From NCBI GenBank assembly GCA_027297745.1, contig JAPUHK010000165.1, positions 1-38,581 on the forward strand: DNA of 38,581 bases, written 5' to 3'. Position numbers and translations under genes: made by a program. This document shows positions 8,695-15,044 of this stretch, piece after piece; within the stretch, counting starts at the first letter, position 1, and each line of letters opens with the position of its first letter. Source of the stretch: Planctomycetota bacterium. Its GTDB lineage: Bacteria > Planctomycetota > PLA2. The notes below the pieces were generated by a model. It had not been told where the DNA came from. It searched no databases and saw only the letters and a list, made by a program, of their open reading frames with translations.

Positions 8695-9648
8695 TCACTT
8701 GGGGACGAGCGTCGTGCGGTAGCTCTCGAAGGCCCCCGGGCCCGCGCCTTCCTTCTCCAGCTTGTCGAAGGGTCCGGCCTGGCCCGGGCGCAGGTGCTCG
8801 CGGATGCGCTGCGCGGTCTCGTCGTAGATCGCCTGGTCGGCCTGCCGGCGCACCGCCTTGAAGAACATGTTCGGGATGCCGTGCCTGAGCTTGGCGCCGA
8901 CGGCCTCGTAGCGCTCGCGCACGATGCCCGTGATCACGCGCTCCTGCTCGGGGTCGAGGTTGAGCCGCACGCGCAGGTTCTGGATCTCGTTCCGGATCAC
9001 ACCCTCGTTGATGTCCCTGGCGAACACGTGCACGAACTCGCCGTACTTCTTGTACTGCTCAGGCGTCAGCAGCGCCTCGAACTGCGTGTTCCCCTTTTGG
9101 AACATCTCGTCGAACTTCTCGTACAGTTTGTCCGCGTCCTCGTCGGCGTTGACGTAGTCCGCCATGCCCTGCATGGCCATGCGCGAAACGCGCTCGTACG
9201 AGGCGCGCACGGCCGCCTTCTGGTCCTCGCGGATTTTCGCCTCGACGAGGAAGCGCTCCAGGTAGCCCTCCAGAAAAGCCAGGGACGGCAGCAGGATCGC
9301 GTTGGACCAGCGCGCGCCGCCCGCGATCGTCCCGTCGGGGCGACGGGTCCCGACGGCGTACTCCGGTTCCCCCAGGTCAGGGTGGACGAGCCCGTAGTCT
9401 CCTTTGAGCGGCACATTCGCGTCAGGCGCCGAAAGCCGCTCGAGCGTGGCTCTCAGCTCCTCTAGCTCCGCACGCTCGATCTCGACCACGTCGCGCCCGC
9501 GCGTCGTAGCGCTGCGTACAGGCTTGTCGTCGCGCCCCGCGCGGCCGTCGCGCGCGCCGGGCAGCAGCATCCAGGCGAGCACGAATCCGCAAGTGCCGCC
9601 CAGCAAGAACAAGAGGGGCTTTGTACGGTCCACGGGTCTATTTTCCAC
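8695..9648 (-). CDS. Membrane-anchored helical protein of unknown function
   Basis: A 317-residue protein starting at GTG 9648. A short basic N-terminus precedes one membrane segment (K-P-L-L-F-L-L-G-G-T-C-G-F-V-L-A-W-M-L-L). The rest is charged and mostly helical, including a coiled stretch (E-L-E-E-L-R-A-T-L-E-R-L) and the motif L-T-P-E-Q-Y-K-K-Y, which resembles the LTxxQ motif of Spy/CpxP-type periplasmic proteins. That likeness is weak. The start is uncertain: no Shine-Dalgarno site is visible and a second GTG lies five codons inside. It begins 22 bases after the zinc-ribbon gene, so both are probably in one operon. Confidence 0.65.
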   Translation of the reverse strand: MENRPVDRTKPLLFLLGGTCGFVLAWMLLPGARDGRAGRDDKPVRSATTRGRDVVEIERAELEELRATLERLSAPDANVPLKGDYGLVHPDLGEPEYAVGTRRPDGTIAGGARWSNAILLPSLAFLEGYLERFLVEAKIREDQKAAVRASYERVSRMAMQGMADYVNADEDADKLYEKFDEMFQKGNTQFEALLTPEQYKKYGEFVHVFARDINEGVIRNEIQNLRVRLNLDPEQERVITGIVRERYEAVGAKLRHGIPNMFFKAVRRQADQAIYDETAQRIREHLRPGQAGPFDKLEKEGAGPGAFESYRTTLVPK

Positions 9649-9670
9649 GGTCCGGCAAGGAAGGGCCGCG

Positions 9671-9940
9671 CTACGAAAGGACGAAAAGGAACACGAGCGC
9701 CGCGGCCAGGAACAGCGTGATCACCAGCGTGACGGGCGAGATGCCGCCGTCCGTGGGCCGGTCGAGCAGGCCCTCTTCGCGCAGGAGGTTCTGATAGTCC
9801 TGCTCCTCCATCTCGTCGGGCAGGTCGATGCCCTCGTGCGGCTCCTCGGCCTTCCAGCCGGTCTCCGCGTCGGAGCCGCAATGGGGACAGGCCTCGCGGC
9901 CGTCCGGATACTCCTCGCCGCAGAACGAGCAGGTGGCCAT
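9671..9940 (-). CDS. Zinc-ribbon protein with C-terminal membrane anchor
   Basis: A small protein of 89 residues. Four cysteines, C4-x2-C7 and C18-x2-C21 (C-S-F-C-G and C-P-H-C-G), form a zinc ribbon at the very N-terminus. An acidic middle follows, and the last 20 residues are a single membrane segment ([19 protein letters not shown]). This is a tail-anchored layout with the ribbon in the cytoplasm. The start MATCSFCG is chosen over a longer frame because it begins just before the ribbon and has TACCCT six bases upstream. It is divergent from folE. Function unknown. Confidence 0.75.
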   Translation of the reverse strand: MATCSFCGEEYPDGREACPHCGSDAETGWKAEEPHEGIDLPDEMEEQDYQNLLREEGLLDRPTDGGISPVTLVITLFLAAALVFLFVLS

Positions 9941-9946
9941 GCGGTA

Positions 9947-9952
9947 AGGGTA
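9947..9952 (-). promoter_or_regulatory. -10 box TACCCT, leaderless zinc-ribbon gene
   Basis: TACCCT on the minus strand, six bases (9941-9946) before the ATG at 9940. It supports the short start of this gene. Confidence 0.4.
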
Positions 9953-9988
9953 ACGGGTGCGCCGGTTGGGTGCGGGCTCGGGGAGACA

Positions 9989-9994
9989 TATACT
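9989..9994 (+). promoter_or_regulatory. -10 box TATACT of folE
   Basis: TATACT lies 14 bases before the folE ATG, so the leader would be about 7 bases and contain no ribosome site. It is back to back with the promoter of the zinc-ribbon gene. Confidence 0.55.
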
Positions 9995-10008
9995 GTCCCG
10001 CCCCCGCC

Positions 10009-10566
10009 ATGGAAGAACACGTCCGAGCAATCCTGGCCGCCTTGGGCGAAGACGCCGACCGCGATGGCCTCCTCAAGACGCCCGAGCGCGTACGCAAGTC
10101 GCTGGAGTTCTTGACCTCCGGCTACGGCGCCAGTCTCGAGCAGATCGTCAACGGCGCGGTCTACGAGGAGACCGTAGACGAGATGATCGCGGTCTGCGAC
10201 ATCGAGATGTACAGCCTGTGCGAGCACCACATGCTGCCCTTCGTGGGCAAGGCGCATGTGGCCTACCTGCCCAACGGACGCATTCTCGGGCTCAGCAAGC
10301 TGCCGCGCATCGTGGACATGTTCGCGCGGCGGCTGCAGGTGCAGGAGCGGCTCACGCAGCAGATCGCCGACGCCGTCATGCACGTGCTCGAGCCCAAGGG
10401 CGTGGGGGTCGTGGTGGAGGCGGACCACTTCTGCATGCGCATGCGCGGCGTGGAGAAGCAGTCCAGCTACGCCGTGACGTCTTGCATGCGCGGCCGGTTC
10501 CGCTCGGACCCGCGCACGCGTTCCGAGTTCCTGAACCTCACCGGCCAGCGCAAGCCGCCGCGCTGA
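10009..10566 (+). CDS. folE: GTP cyclohydrolase I
   Basis: FolE converts GTP to 7,8-dihydroneopterin triphosphate, the first step of folate synthesis and also the entry to queuosine. The 185-residue length is typical. Zinc ligands are visible as C71 and H74 in L-C-E-H-H-M-L-P-F and C142 in [11 protein letters not shown]. The substrate-pocket motif G-L-S-K-L-P-R-I-V is intact. The start MEEHV is chosen because TATACT sits just upstream; the longer frame adds 13 residues that would start before the promoter. It ends four bases from the convergent DUF2203 gene. Its product links to ThyX (folate) and QueG (queuosine), both in the window. Confidence 0.97.
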   Translation: MEEHVRAILAALGEDADRDGLLKTPERVRKSLEFLTSGYGASLEQIVNGAVYEETVDEMIAVCDIEMYSLCEHHMLPFVGKAHVAYLPNGRILGLSKLPRIVDMFARRLQVQERLTQQIADAVMHVLEPKGVGVVVEADHFCMRMRGVEKQSSYAVTSCMRGRFRSDPRTRSEFLNLTGQRKPPR

Positions 10567-10570
10567 CGTC

Positions 10571-11008
10571 CTAGGCGTCGCGGGTCGTGGACGCGCCGAC
10601 GCAGAGCGGCCAGGCCCGATCCCCTGCGGGGACTTCCTGGCGCGCGGAGTAGCCGCCCTCGACCTCGTGCCAGAAGCCGATGCGCTCCTCGTCCCGCTTC
10701 CAGCACAGCAGGATCTTGCGGCCGTCGAGCTCGGACGGGAAGTCCACGAGCCCCAGCTCGTAGTCCTTGAGCTCCGCACCGATCGCCAGCAACTCCTCTT
10801 CGCACTCGCGGATGCGCGCCGCCTGCCCTTTGATCTCCACCCGGAGCGCTTCGAGCTCGGCGGCCCGGTCACCGTCCTGTTTCAGCTTGTTGTGCTTCTC
10901 GCTGAGGTCGCGCAGCTCGGCGTAGCAGTCGCGGATCTCGTCCACGATCACGCGCACGTACGGGAGGGCCTTGTCGGCCTGTTCGAGGGAGTAGAGGCTT
11001 TGTGTCAT
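10571..11008 (-). CDS. DUF2203 family protein
   Basis: A 145-residue cytoplasmic protein. The N-terminus (Y-S-L-E-Q-A-D-K-A-L-P-Y-V) and the C-terminal block (G-L-V-D-F-P-S-E-L-D-G-R-K-I-L-L-C-W, then G-F-W-H-E-V-E-G-G-Y) are the hallmarks of DUF2203, whose role is not established. The middle (about 30-80) is a coiled coil. Its ATG overlaps the stop of the GlcD-like gene by four bases (ATGA), so the two are translated together. It ends four bases from folE on the other strand, so the two transcripts must overlap. Confidence 0.85.
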   Translation of the reverse strand: MTQSLYSLEQADKALPYVRVIVDEIRDCYAELRDLSEKHNKLKQDGDRAAELEALRVEIKGQAARIRECEEELLAIGAELKDYELGLVDFPSELDGRKILLCWKRDEERIGFWHEVEGGYSARQEVPAGDRAWPLCVGASTTRDA

Positions 11009-12393
11009 AGAGGTGGCAGGATTTTACCTGGATTCAGAAGACCCTTCGGATCCCATGCGTTTTTCAGGGCTCGCATCGCCTCGATCGTAGACGCATCGAG
11101 CTGGAGCGGGAGGTCATCGCGCCGCAGCAGGCCCAGCCCGTGCTCGCCCGTGATCGTGCCGCCGAAAGCGACGACGACGCGCAGATAGTCGCGCACCGCG
11201 CTCTTTACGTTGCGGTCCCACGAGTCGTCTTCGTGCCGGCGGCGGATGAAGTCGGTGTGGATGTTGCCGTCGCCCGCGTGGCCGAAACAGATCACCTCCA
11301 GGCCGTACTGCACCGCGATCTTGTGCGCCTCGTGTACGAGCTGAGGCATGGAGCGGCGCGGGACGCAGGCGTCCACGGAGGTATAGGCCGGAAGCTGCTT
11401 GACTGCCTCGGCGATCGCGTGCCGCACGCGCCACACGCGTTCGCGGGGCGCCACCATGACGTCCTCGGCGCCGTTGTGGAGCAGGATCTCCGCGGCGCGG
11501 TCGCGGTTTTCTTCGGTGCGCCCTTCGTGAAAGCCCTCGACTTCCACCAGCAGCAGGGCGGCTGCGTCCGCGTGAGGAAGACGCTCGTTGAGCATATCCT
11601 CCGCCAGCGCCGCGGCGGAGCGCTCGATGAGCTCCAGCGCCGAGGGGTCGACCCCCGCCGCCTCGACCGCGAGCGCGGCATCGGCCGCGCGCTCCAGCGA
11701 CTCGAACGGGGCGAGCAGCGCCTTACGGTAGGGCGGCAGCGTCAGCAGCCGGAGCGTGGCCTCGGTGATCACGCCCAGCGTCCCCTCGGACCCGACCAGC
11801 AGGTGATGCAGCGCGTACCCGGCCGAGTTCTTCGAGGTCTTCCCGCCCGTGCGGATCACGGAGCCGCCCATCAGCACGGCCTCGACGCCGCGCACCTGGT
11901 CGCGCGTCACGCCGTACTTGATCGCGCGCTCGCCGCCGGCGTTCGTGGCCAGGTTGCCGCCGATCATGCACGAGCCGCGGCTGGACATGTCGACCGGATA
12001 GCAAAGCCCGTGCTCGGCACAGGCCTCGTGCAGGTCCTGCAGCACGACCCCCGGCTCCACGACGGCGAACCGGTTCTGGGCGTCGATCTCGCGGATGCGG
12101 TTGAGCCGCCCGAGCGCCAGCACCATGCCGTGCGGGGCCGGGATGGCCGCGGCCGCCTTGCCCGTGCCGCCGCCGCGGGGCGTGACCGGCAGGTCAAGGG
12201 CGTCGGCGGTGCGCAGGACGGCGGCCACCTCCGCGGTGCTGCGCGGGCGCGCCACGAGACCCGGGGTCTCGAAGTAGTCCTCGGTTTCGTCGCGCCCGTA
12301 GGCCTCGAGGTCCTCGACCAGAACGTCGATGCCTTCGCCGCGCAGCCGTTCCACGGCCTCCGGGATGCGCCGGGCGATCTCCGAGACGTTCAC
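11005..12393 (-). CDS. FAD-binding oxidase, GlcD/D-lactate dehydrogenase type
   Basis: A 462-residue flavoprotein of the PCMH/vanillyl-alcohol-oxidase family that oxidises a 2-hydroxy acid such as glycolate or D-lactate. The FAD domain shows T-P-R-G-G-G-T-G-K (about 65-73) and G-S-C-M-I-G-G-N-L-A-T-N-A-G-G. The cap domain carries the conserved H-A-G-D-G-N-I-H and G-E-H-G-L-G-L motifs. There is no fused Fe-S domain and no glcE or glcF nearby, so the electron acceptor and exact substrate are unknown. The GTG start has TAGAAT six bases upstream. The next gene, DUF2203, overlaps it by four bases. Confidence 0.88.
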   Translation of the reverse strand: MNVSEIARRIPEAVERLRGEGIDVLVEDLEAYGRDETEDYFETPGLVARPRSTAEVAAVLRTADALDLPVTPRGGGTGKAAAAIPAPHGMVLALGRLNRIREIDAQNRFAVVEPGVVLQDLHEACAEHGLCYPVDMSSRGSCMIGGNLATNAGGERAIKYGVTRDQVRGVEAVLMGGSVIRTGGKTSKNSAGYALHHLLVGSEGTLGVITEATLRLLTLPPYRKALLAPFESLERAADAALAVEAAGVDPSALELIERSAAALAEDMLNERLPHADAAALLLVEVEGFHEGRTEENRDRAAEILLHNGAEDVMVAPRERVWRVRHAIAEAVKQLPAYTSVDACVPRRSMPQLVHEAHKIAVQYGLEVICFGHAGDGNIHTDFIRRRHEDDSWDRNVKSAVRDYLRVVVAFGGTITGEHGLGLLRRDDLPLQLDASTIEAMRALKNAWDPKGLLNPGKILPPL

Positions 12394-12399
12394 GTTCGC

Positions 12400-12405
12400 A
12401 TTCTA
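12400..12405 (-). promoter_or_regulatory. -10 box TAGAAT, leaderless GlcD-like gene
   Basis: TAGAAT on the minus strand, six bases (12394-12399) before the GTG at 12393. It forms a symmetric pair with the TAGAAT of the divergent rhodanese gene. Confidence 0.6.
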
Positions 12406-12448
12406 CGCCGGTACGGGTACGGGGGCGCGAAGCGGCCTGCGCGCCCGT

Positions 12449-12454
12449 TAGAAT
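12449..12454 (+). promoter_or_regulatory. -10 box TAGAAT, leaderless rhodanese gene
   Basis: TAGAAT with seven bases (12455-12461) before the GTG at 12462. The box overlaps an in-frame ATG at 12453, which therefore would not be in the transcript. Confidence 0.6.
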
Positions 12455-12461
12455 GCCCGCC

Positions 12462-12782
12462 GTGGAGATCGCGCCGGACGAGCTCAAGACGCTCCTCGAC
12501 CGGGGGGAAACGATTCACCTGCTCGACGTGCGCGAGCCCGAGGAGGTGCACATCTGCACGCTGCCCGGCGCGCAGAACATCCCCATGCTGCAACTCTTCT
12601 CGGGGCTCGCCCAGCCCTCGGCAAGACCCGATGCGGCGGTGGTCGTGTACTGCCACCATGGCATCCGCTCGATGGACGCCGCCGAGTTCCTGTTGCAGCA
12701 GGGCTACACGAACGTGCGCTCCCTGGCCGGTGGCATCGACGGTTGGGCCGCCACCTGCGAACCCTCCATGCCGCGTTACTGA
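12462..12782 (+). CDS. Single-domain rhodanese-like sulfurtransferase
   Basis: A 106-residue rhodanese domain that would carry sulfur as a persulfide on C64. The active-site loop C-H-H-G-I-R-S follows the strand V-V-V-Y, and the typical L-L-D-V-R-E-P-E-E motif is at about 20-28. The last strand and helix (L-A-G-G-I-D-G-W-A) complete the fold. GTG 12462 is preferred to ATG 12453 because the ATG lies within the predicted -10 box. It is divergent from the flavin oxidase gene. No dedicated sulfur acceptor is nearby, so its role (thiosulfate handling, tRNA thiolation or other) is open. Confidence 0.9.
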   Translation: MEIAPDELKTLLDRGETIHLLDVREPEEVHICTLPGAQNIPMLQLFSGLAQPSARPDAAVVVYCHHGIRSMDAAEFLLQQGYTNVRSLAGGIDGWAATCEPSMPRY

Positions 12783-12943
12783 AACGCAAAGGCGCAAGGA
12801 GGCAAAGCAAGAGGCCGCAGAAGCGCAGAAACGCAGAAAGGAAGGGGGCTAGAGGGCCGACGCTGGACCCCGAGACCCCTACGCCAGGTTCGTTCTGCGC
12901 TCCTGCGGCGTTTCCCCGTGAGGCGTTGCGGACGCGGAACGAT
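12783..12943. repeat. Inverted repeat-unit element between rhodanese and queG
   Basis: The left side repeats units like CGCAAAGG and CGCAGAAA. The right side has them inverted. The segment 12815-12830 pairs with 12893-12908 at 15 of 16 positions; the loop is 62 bases. Like the acpP-fabF element it lies between convergent genes and may terminate both. Confidence 0.6.
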
Positions 12944-13909
12944 CTAGAGCTGCGCTTGCTTGCGCACGAGCGCCGAAGCGTCCTTGAGGGCGAGCTTGCG
13001 GGTCTCGTCGTCGAGCCCTTGTTCGCGCAGGACCGCGAGTGCGTTGCGTGCGAGCCCGCGGCGGCCGGGGCGGCTGAGCGCCGTGTCGCCGTACGTCTCG
13101 CGATACTCCGGGCCCTTCATGCGCACCCACTGGGCGAGGTCCGGATGGTCCTGGCCGGGTCGAGGCGCAAACTCCTTGCGCCCCGAGTCCTTCGCCTTGC
13201 GGTTCCAAGGGCACACGTCCTGGCAGACATCGCAGCCGAACGCCCACGGCGCGGTCTTGAGATCCTTCGGGATCGGCTTCCACTGCTCGATCGTCAGGTA
13301 CGGGATGCACTTGCGCGCGTCGATCACCTTGGGAGCCACGAACGCATCCGTCGGGCAAGAGTGCAGGCAACGCTCGCACGTGCCGCAGCGGTCGGGGTGG
13401 GGCGCGTCCGCTTCGAGCGCTGCGGTCGTCAACAACACCGCCAAGAACACCCACGAGCCGTACTGCTGGGAGATCAGGCAGCCGTTCTTGCCGACCCAGC
13501 CGATGCCGGCGCGTTCCGCCCAGGCCTTCTCGAGCACGGGCTTCGTGTCGCAACAGGCCAGGAAACTTTCGCCGGGGAACGCCTCCCCGAGGCGCGCCTC
13601 GAGATCGTGGAGCATGCGCCCCAGCACGCGGTGGTAGTCCTCGCCCCAGGCGTACCGGGAGACGCGGGGCTTGGCGGGATCGGAATCGTGCCCGGCGTGC
13701 ACGTAGTAGTTGACGCCGAGCGCGATGACGGACTTGCAACCCGGCAGCAGCTCGCGTACGTCCTTGCGGCGCTCCATGTACTTCATGTCGCCGTGGTAGC
13801 CGCGCGCGAGCCACTCCTGCAGGCGCGCATCTTCCTCGCCCGGAACCGCCGCCGCGATCCCGCACAGGTCGAAGCCCGCCGCGGCGGCGGCCTGTTTGAC
13901 TGCGCGCAT
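12944..13909 (-). CDS. queG: Epoxyqueuosine reductase
   Basis: QueG performs the last step of queuosine synthesis in tRNA, reducing epoxyqueuosine with a cobalamin and two 4Fe-4S clusters. The 321-residue protein has the ferredoxin-like cysteine clusters C175-G-T-C178-E-R-C181-L-H-S-C185-P and C226-D-V-C229-Q-D-V-C233-P-W-N, with C201 between. D121 in C-D-T-K-P-V-L-E-K matches the proposed proton donor. The C-terminus has HEAT-like helices. TAGGCT eight bases before the ATG supports the start. It uses cobalamin, as does NrdJ in this window, and its precursor derives from the FolE product. Confidence 0.95.
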   Translation of the reverse strand: MRAVKQAAAAAGFDLCGIAAAVPGEEDARLQEWLARGYHGDMKYMERRKDVRELLPGCKSVIALGVNYYVHAGHDSDPAKPRVSRYAWGEDYHRVLGRMLHDLEARLGEAFPGESFLACCDTKPVLEKAWAERAGIGWVGKNGCLISQQYGSWVFLAVLLTTAALEADAPHPDRCGTCERCLHSCPTDAFVAPKVIDARKCIPYLTIEQWKPIPKDLKTAPWAFGCDVCQDVCPWNRKAKDSGRKEFAPRPGQDHPDLAQWVRMKGPEYRETYGDTALSRPGRRGLARNALAVLREQGLDDETRKLALKDASALVRKQAQL

Positions 13910-13917
13910 CGCGATGC

Positions 13918-13923
13918 AGCCTA
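13918..13923 (-). promoter_or_regulatory. -10 box TAGGCT of queG
   Basis: TAGGCT on the minus strand, eight bases (13910-13917) before the queG ATG. The transcript would have a leader of one or two bases at most. Confidence 0.4.
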
Positions 13924-13997
13924 GGGCGGAGCCCGCAGGACCGCAACCGCGGCCTGCCGGACCCCGGCGGCCGCGTCTCCATCGCGGGACCCCTTGT

Positions 13998-14003
13998 TAC
14001 CAT
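13998..14003 (+). promoter_or_regulatory. -10 box TACCAT of the ferredoxin gene
   Basis: TACCAT lies ten bases before the ATG at 14014 and overlaps the in-frame ATG at 14002. This favours 14014 as the start. Confidence 0.4.
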
Positions 14004-14013
14004 GTCCGGCCTC

Positions 14014-14247
14014 ATGGCGGACAAGGACATGAAGTACGCGGACAACGCGGCGGGGAAGTTCTACGTCGACGAGTCGTGCATCGATTGCGACGCCTGCCGT
14101 GATCTCGCTCCTCGCTTCTTCAAGCGCAACGACGAGGGCGGGTTCAGCTACGTGTACCGCCAGCCCGAGAACGACGAGGAGAGCCAAAGCTGCCAGGAGG
14201 CGCTGGAGGGCTGCCCCGTCGAGGCCATCGGCGACGACGGGGACTGA
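14014..14247 (+). CDS. Ferredoxin, single 4Fe-4S cluster
   Basis: A 77-residue electron carrier. Cluster ligands are visible as C22-I-D-C25-D-A-C28 and C67-P in G-C-P-V-E-A-I; C60 is an extra cysteine. The family usually reads C-I-D-C-x-x-C and later A-C-P-x-x-A-I, as here. The start at 14014 (MADKDMKYAD) is preferred over 14002 because the latter falls inside the likely -10 box; 14029 is another option. It is divergent from queG, which needs two electrons from an unknown donor, so this ferredoxin is a plausible partner. That link is inferred only from position. Confidence 0.85.
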   Translation: MADKDMKYADNAAGKFYVDESCIDCDACRDLAPRFFKRNDEGGFSYVYRQPENDEESQSCQEALEGCPVEAIGDDGD

Positions 14248-14342
14248 TATGGACGCCGCCTTCTGCCGTACGTGGGCGCCCTACCGTGCGCATGCCGGTT
14301 GATCGCGACACCGTGCCGAGCCCAACCGGTTGTGGAACGGAA

Positions 14343-14364
14343 GGGCGGCCACACAGGGCCGCCC
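14343..14364. repeat. Palindrome GGGCGGCC-6-GGCCGCCC before the NRDE gene
   Basis: An eight-base perfect stem (14343-14350 with 14357-14364) around the loop ACACAG. It ends one base before the TACACT box of the next gene, where the spacer of a promoter would be. It could be an operator, the terminator of the ferredoxin gene, or a copy of a GC-rich palindromic repeat. Confidence 0.55.
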
Positions 14365-14365
14365 C

Positions 14366-14371
14366 TACACT
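14366..14371 (+). promoter_or_regulatory. -10 box TACACT, leaderless NRDE gene
   Basis: TACACT with six bases (14372-14377) before the GTG at 14378. The GTG start gives the Met-Cys N-terminus expected of the family, which supports both calls. Confidence 0.6.
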
Positions 14372-14377
14372 GGATGG

Positions 14378-15040
14378 GTGTGTGTCCTGATCGCCAACGT
14401 CGGCGAAACGCCCTGGCTCGCCGCGAACCGGGACGAGGACTACGCGCGCCCTTTCAGCGGGCCCGTGGAGTGGCCGGGCGATACGGCGTTCTGGGCGCCG
14501 CGCGACGAGCAGGCAGGCGGCACCTGGCTCGGCGTGAACGCCAACGGCCTGATCGCGGCCATCACGAACCGTTCCGGGCTTCCGGAGCGGCCCGGGCTCC
14601 AGAGCCGCGGTGCGCTCGTGACCGGCGCTCTGGGCCGGCCGTCGCTCGATGCGGTGCGCGCCTGGTTGCAGGAGGAACTGCAGCGCGGGCAACTGAACCC
14701 CTTTCAGCTCTGTGTCGTGCAGGGCACCGGCGGCTTCGTGTGCATCTCCGGCCCCGACGGGACGCGCATCGAGGAGCTTGGGCCGGGCGTCCACGTCCTC
14801 AGCAATCTGCACGAGCCCGGCGAGATCCGGCTCGACGCGCGGCAGGCCGATCCAGCCCACGTCACCGAGACCTTGCGCGACCACACGCCGCGCCTGGGCG
14901 GCGGCCACGCCATCTGCAAGCACGGCGAGTCCCACGGCACCGTGGCTTCGGCGCTGATCGAGCCGCACGTGCGCTTTCTGTTCGCAGCGGGACCGCCCTG
15001 CAGGACGCCCCTGGAGCCCGTCGAGCGGTACCCGGGCTGA
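14378..15040 (+). CDS. NRDE (TANGO2-like) family protein
   Basis: A 220-residue protein of the NRDE family, named after its N-R-D-E motif, seen here in W-L-A-A-N-R-D-E-D at about residues 12-20. The N-terminus M-C-V-L-I-A-N-V has cysteine at position 2, as in the family, where an N-terminal-nucleophile-like fold has been suggested. The start is set by this cysteine and by TACACT six bases upstream; longer frames would put the cysteine inside. Eukaryotic TANGO2 affects heme or lipid handling, but the bacterial role is not settled. It ends four bases from the convergent HEAT-VWA gene. Confidence 0.85.
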   Translation: MCVLIANVGETPWLAANRDEDYARPFSGPVEWPGDTAFWAPRDEQAGGTWLGVNANGLIAAITNRSGLPERPGLQSRGALVTGALGRPSLDAVRAWLQEELQRGQLNPFQLCVVQGTGGFVCISGPDGTRIEELGPGVHVLSNLHEPGEIRLDARQADPAHVTETLRDHTPRLGGGHAICKHGESHGTVASALIEPHVRFLFAAGPPCRTPLEPVERYPG

Positions 15041-15044
15041 GCCC

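Noticed and set aside
6335-8722. A 795-codon plus-strand open frame
   Set aside because: It runs antisense through fabF and the thioredoxin-like gene, is rich in R, H, A and V as GC-rich shadow frames are, and shows no motif.
12453-12461. ATG at 12453 as the rhodanese start
   Set aside because: It falls inside the predicted -10 box TAGAAT, so it would not be in the transcript; GTG 12462 is preferred.
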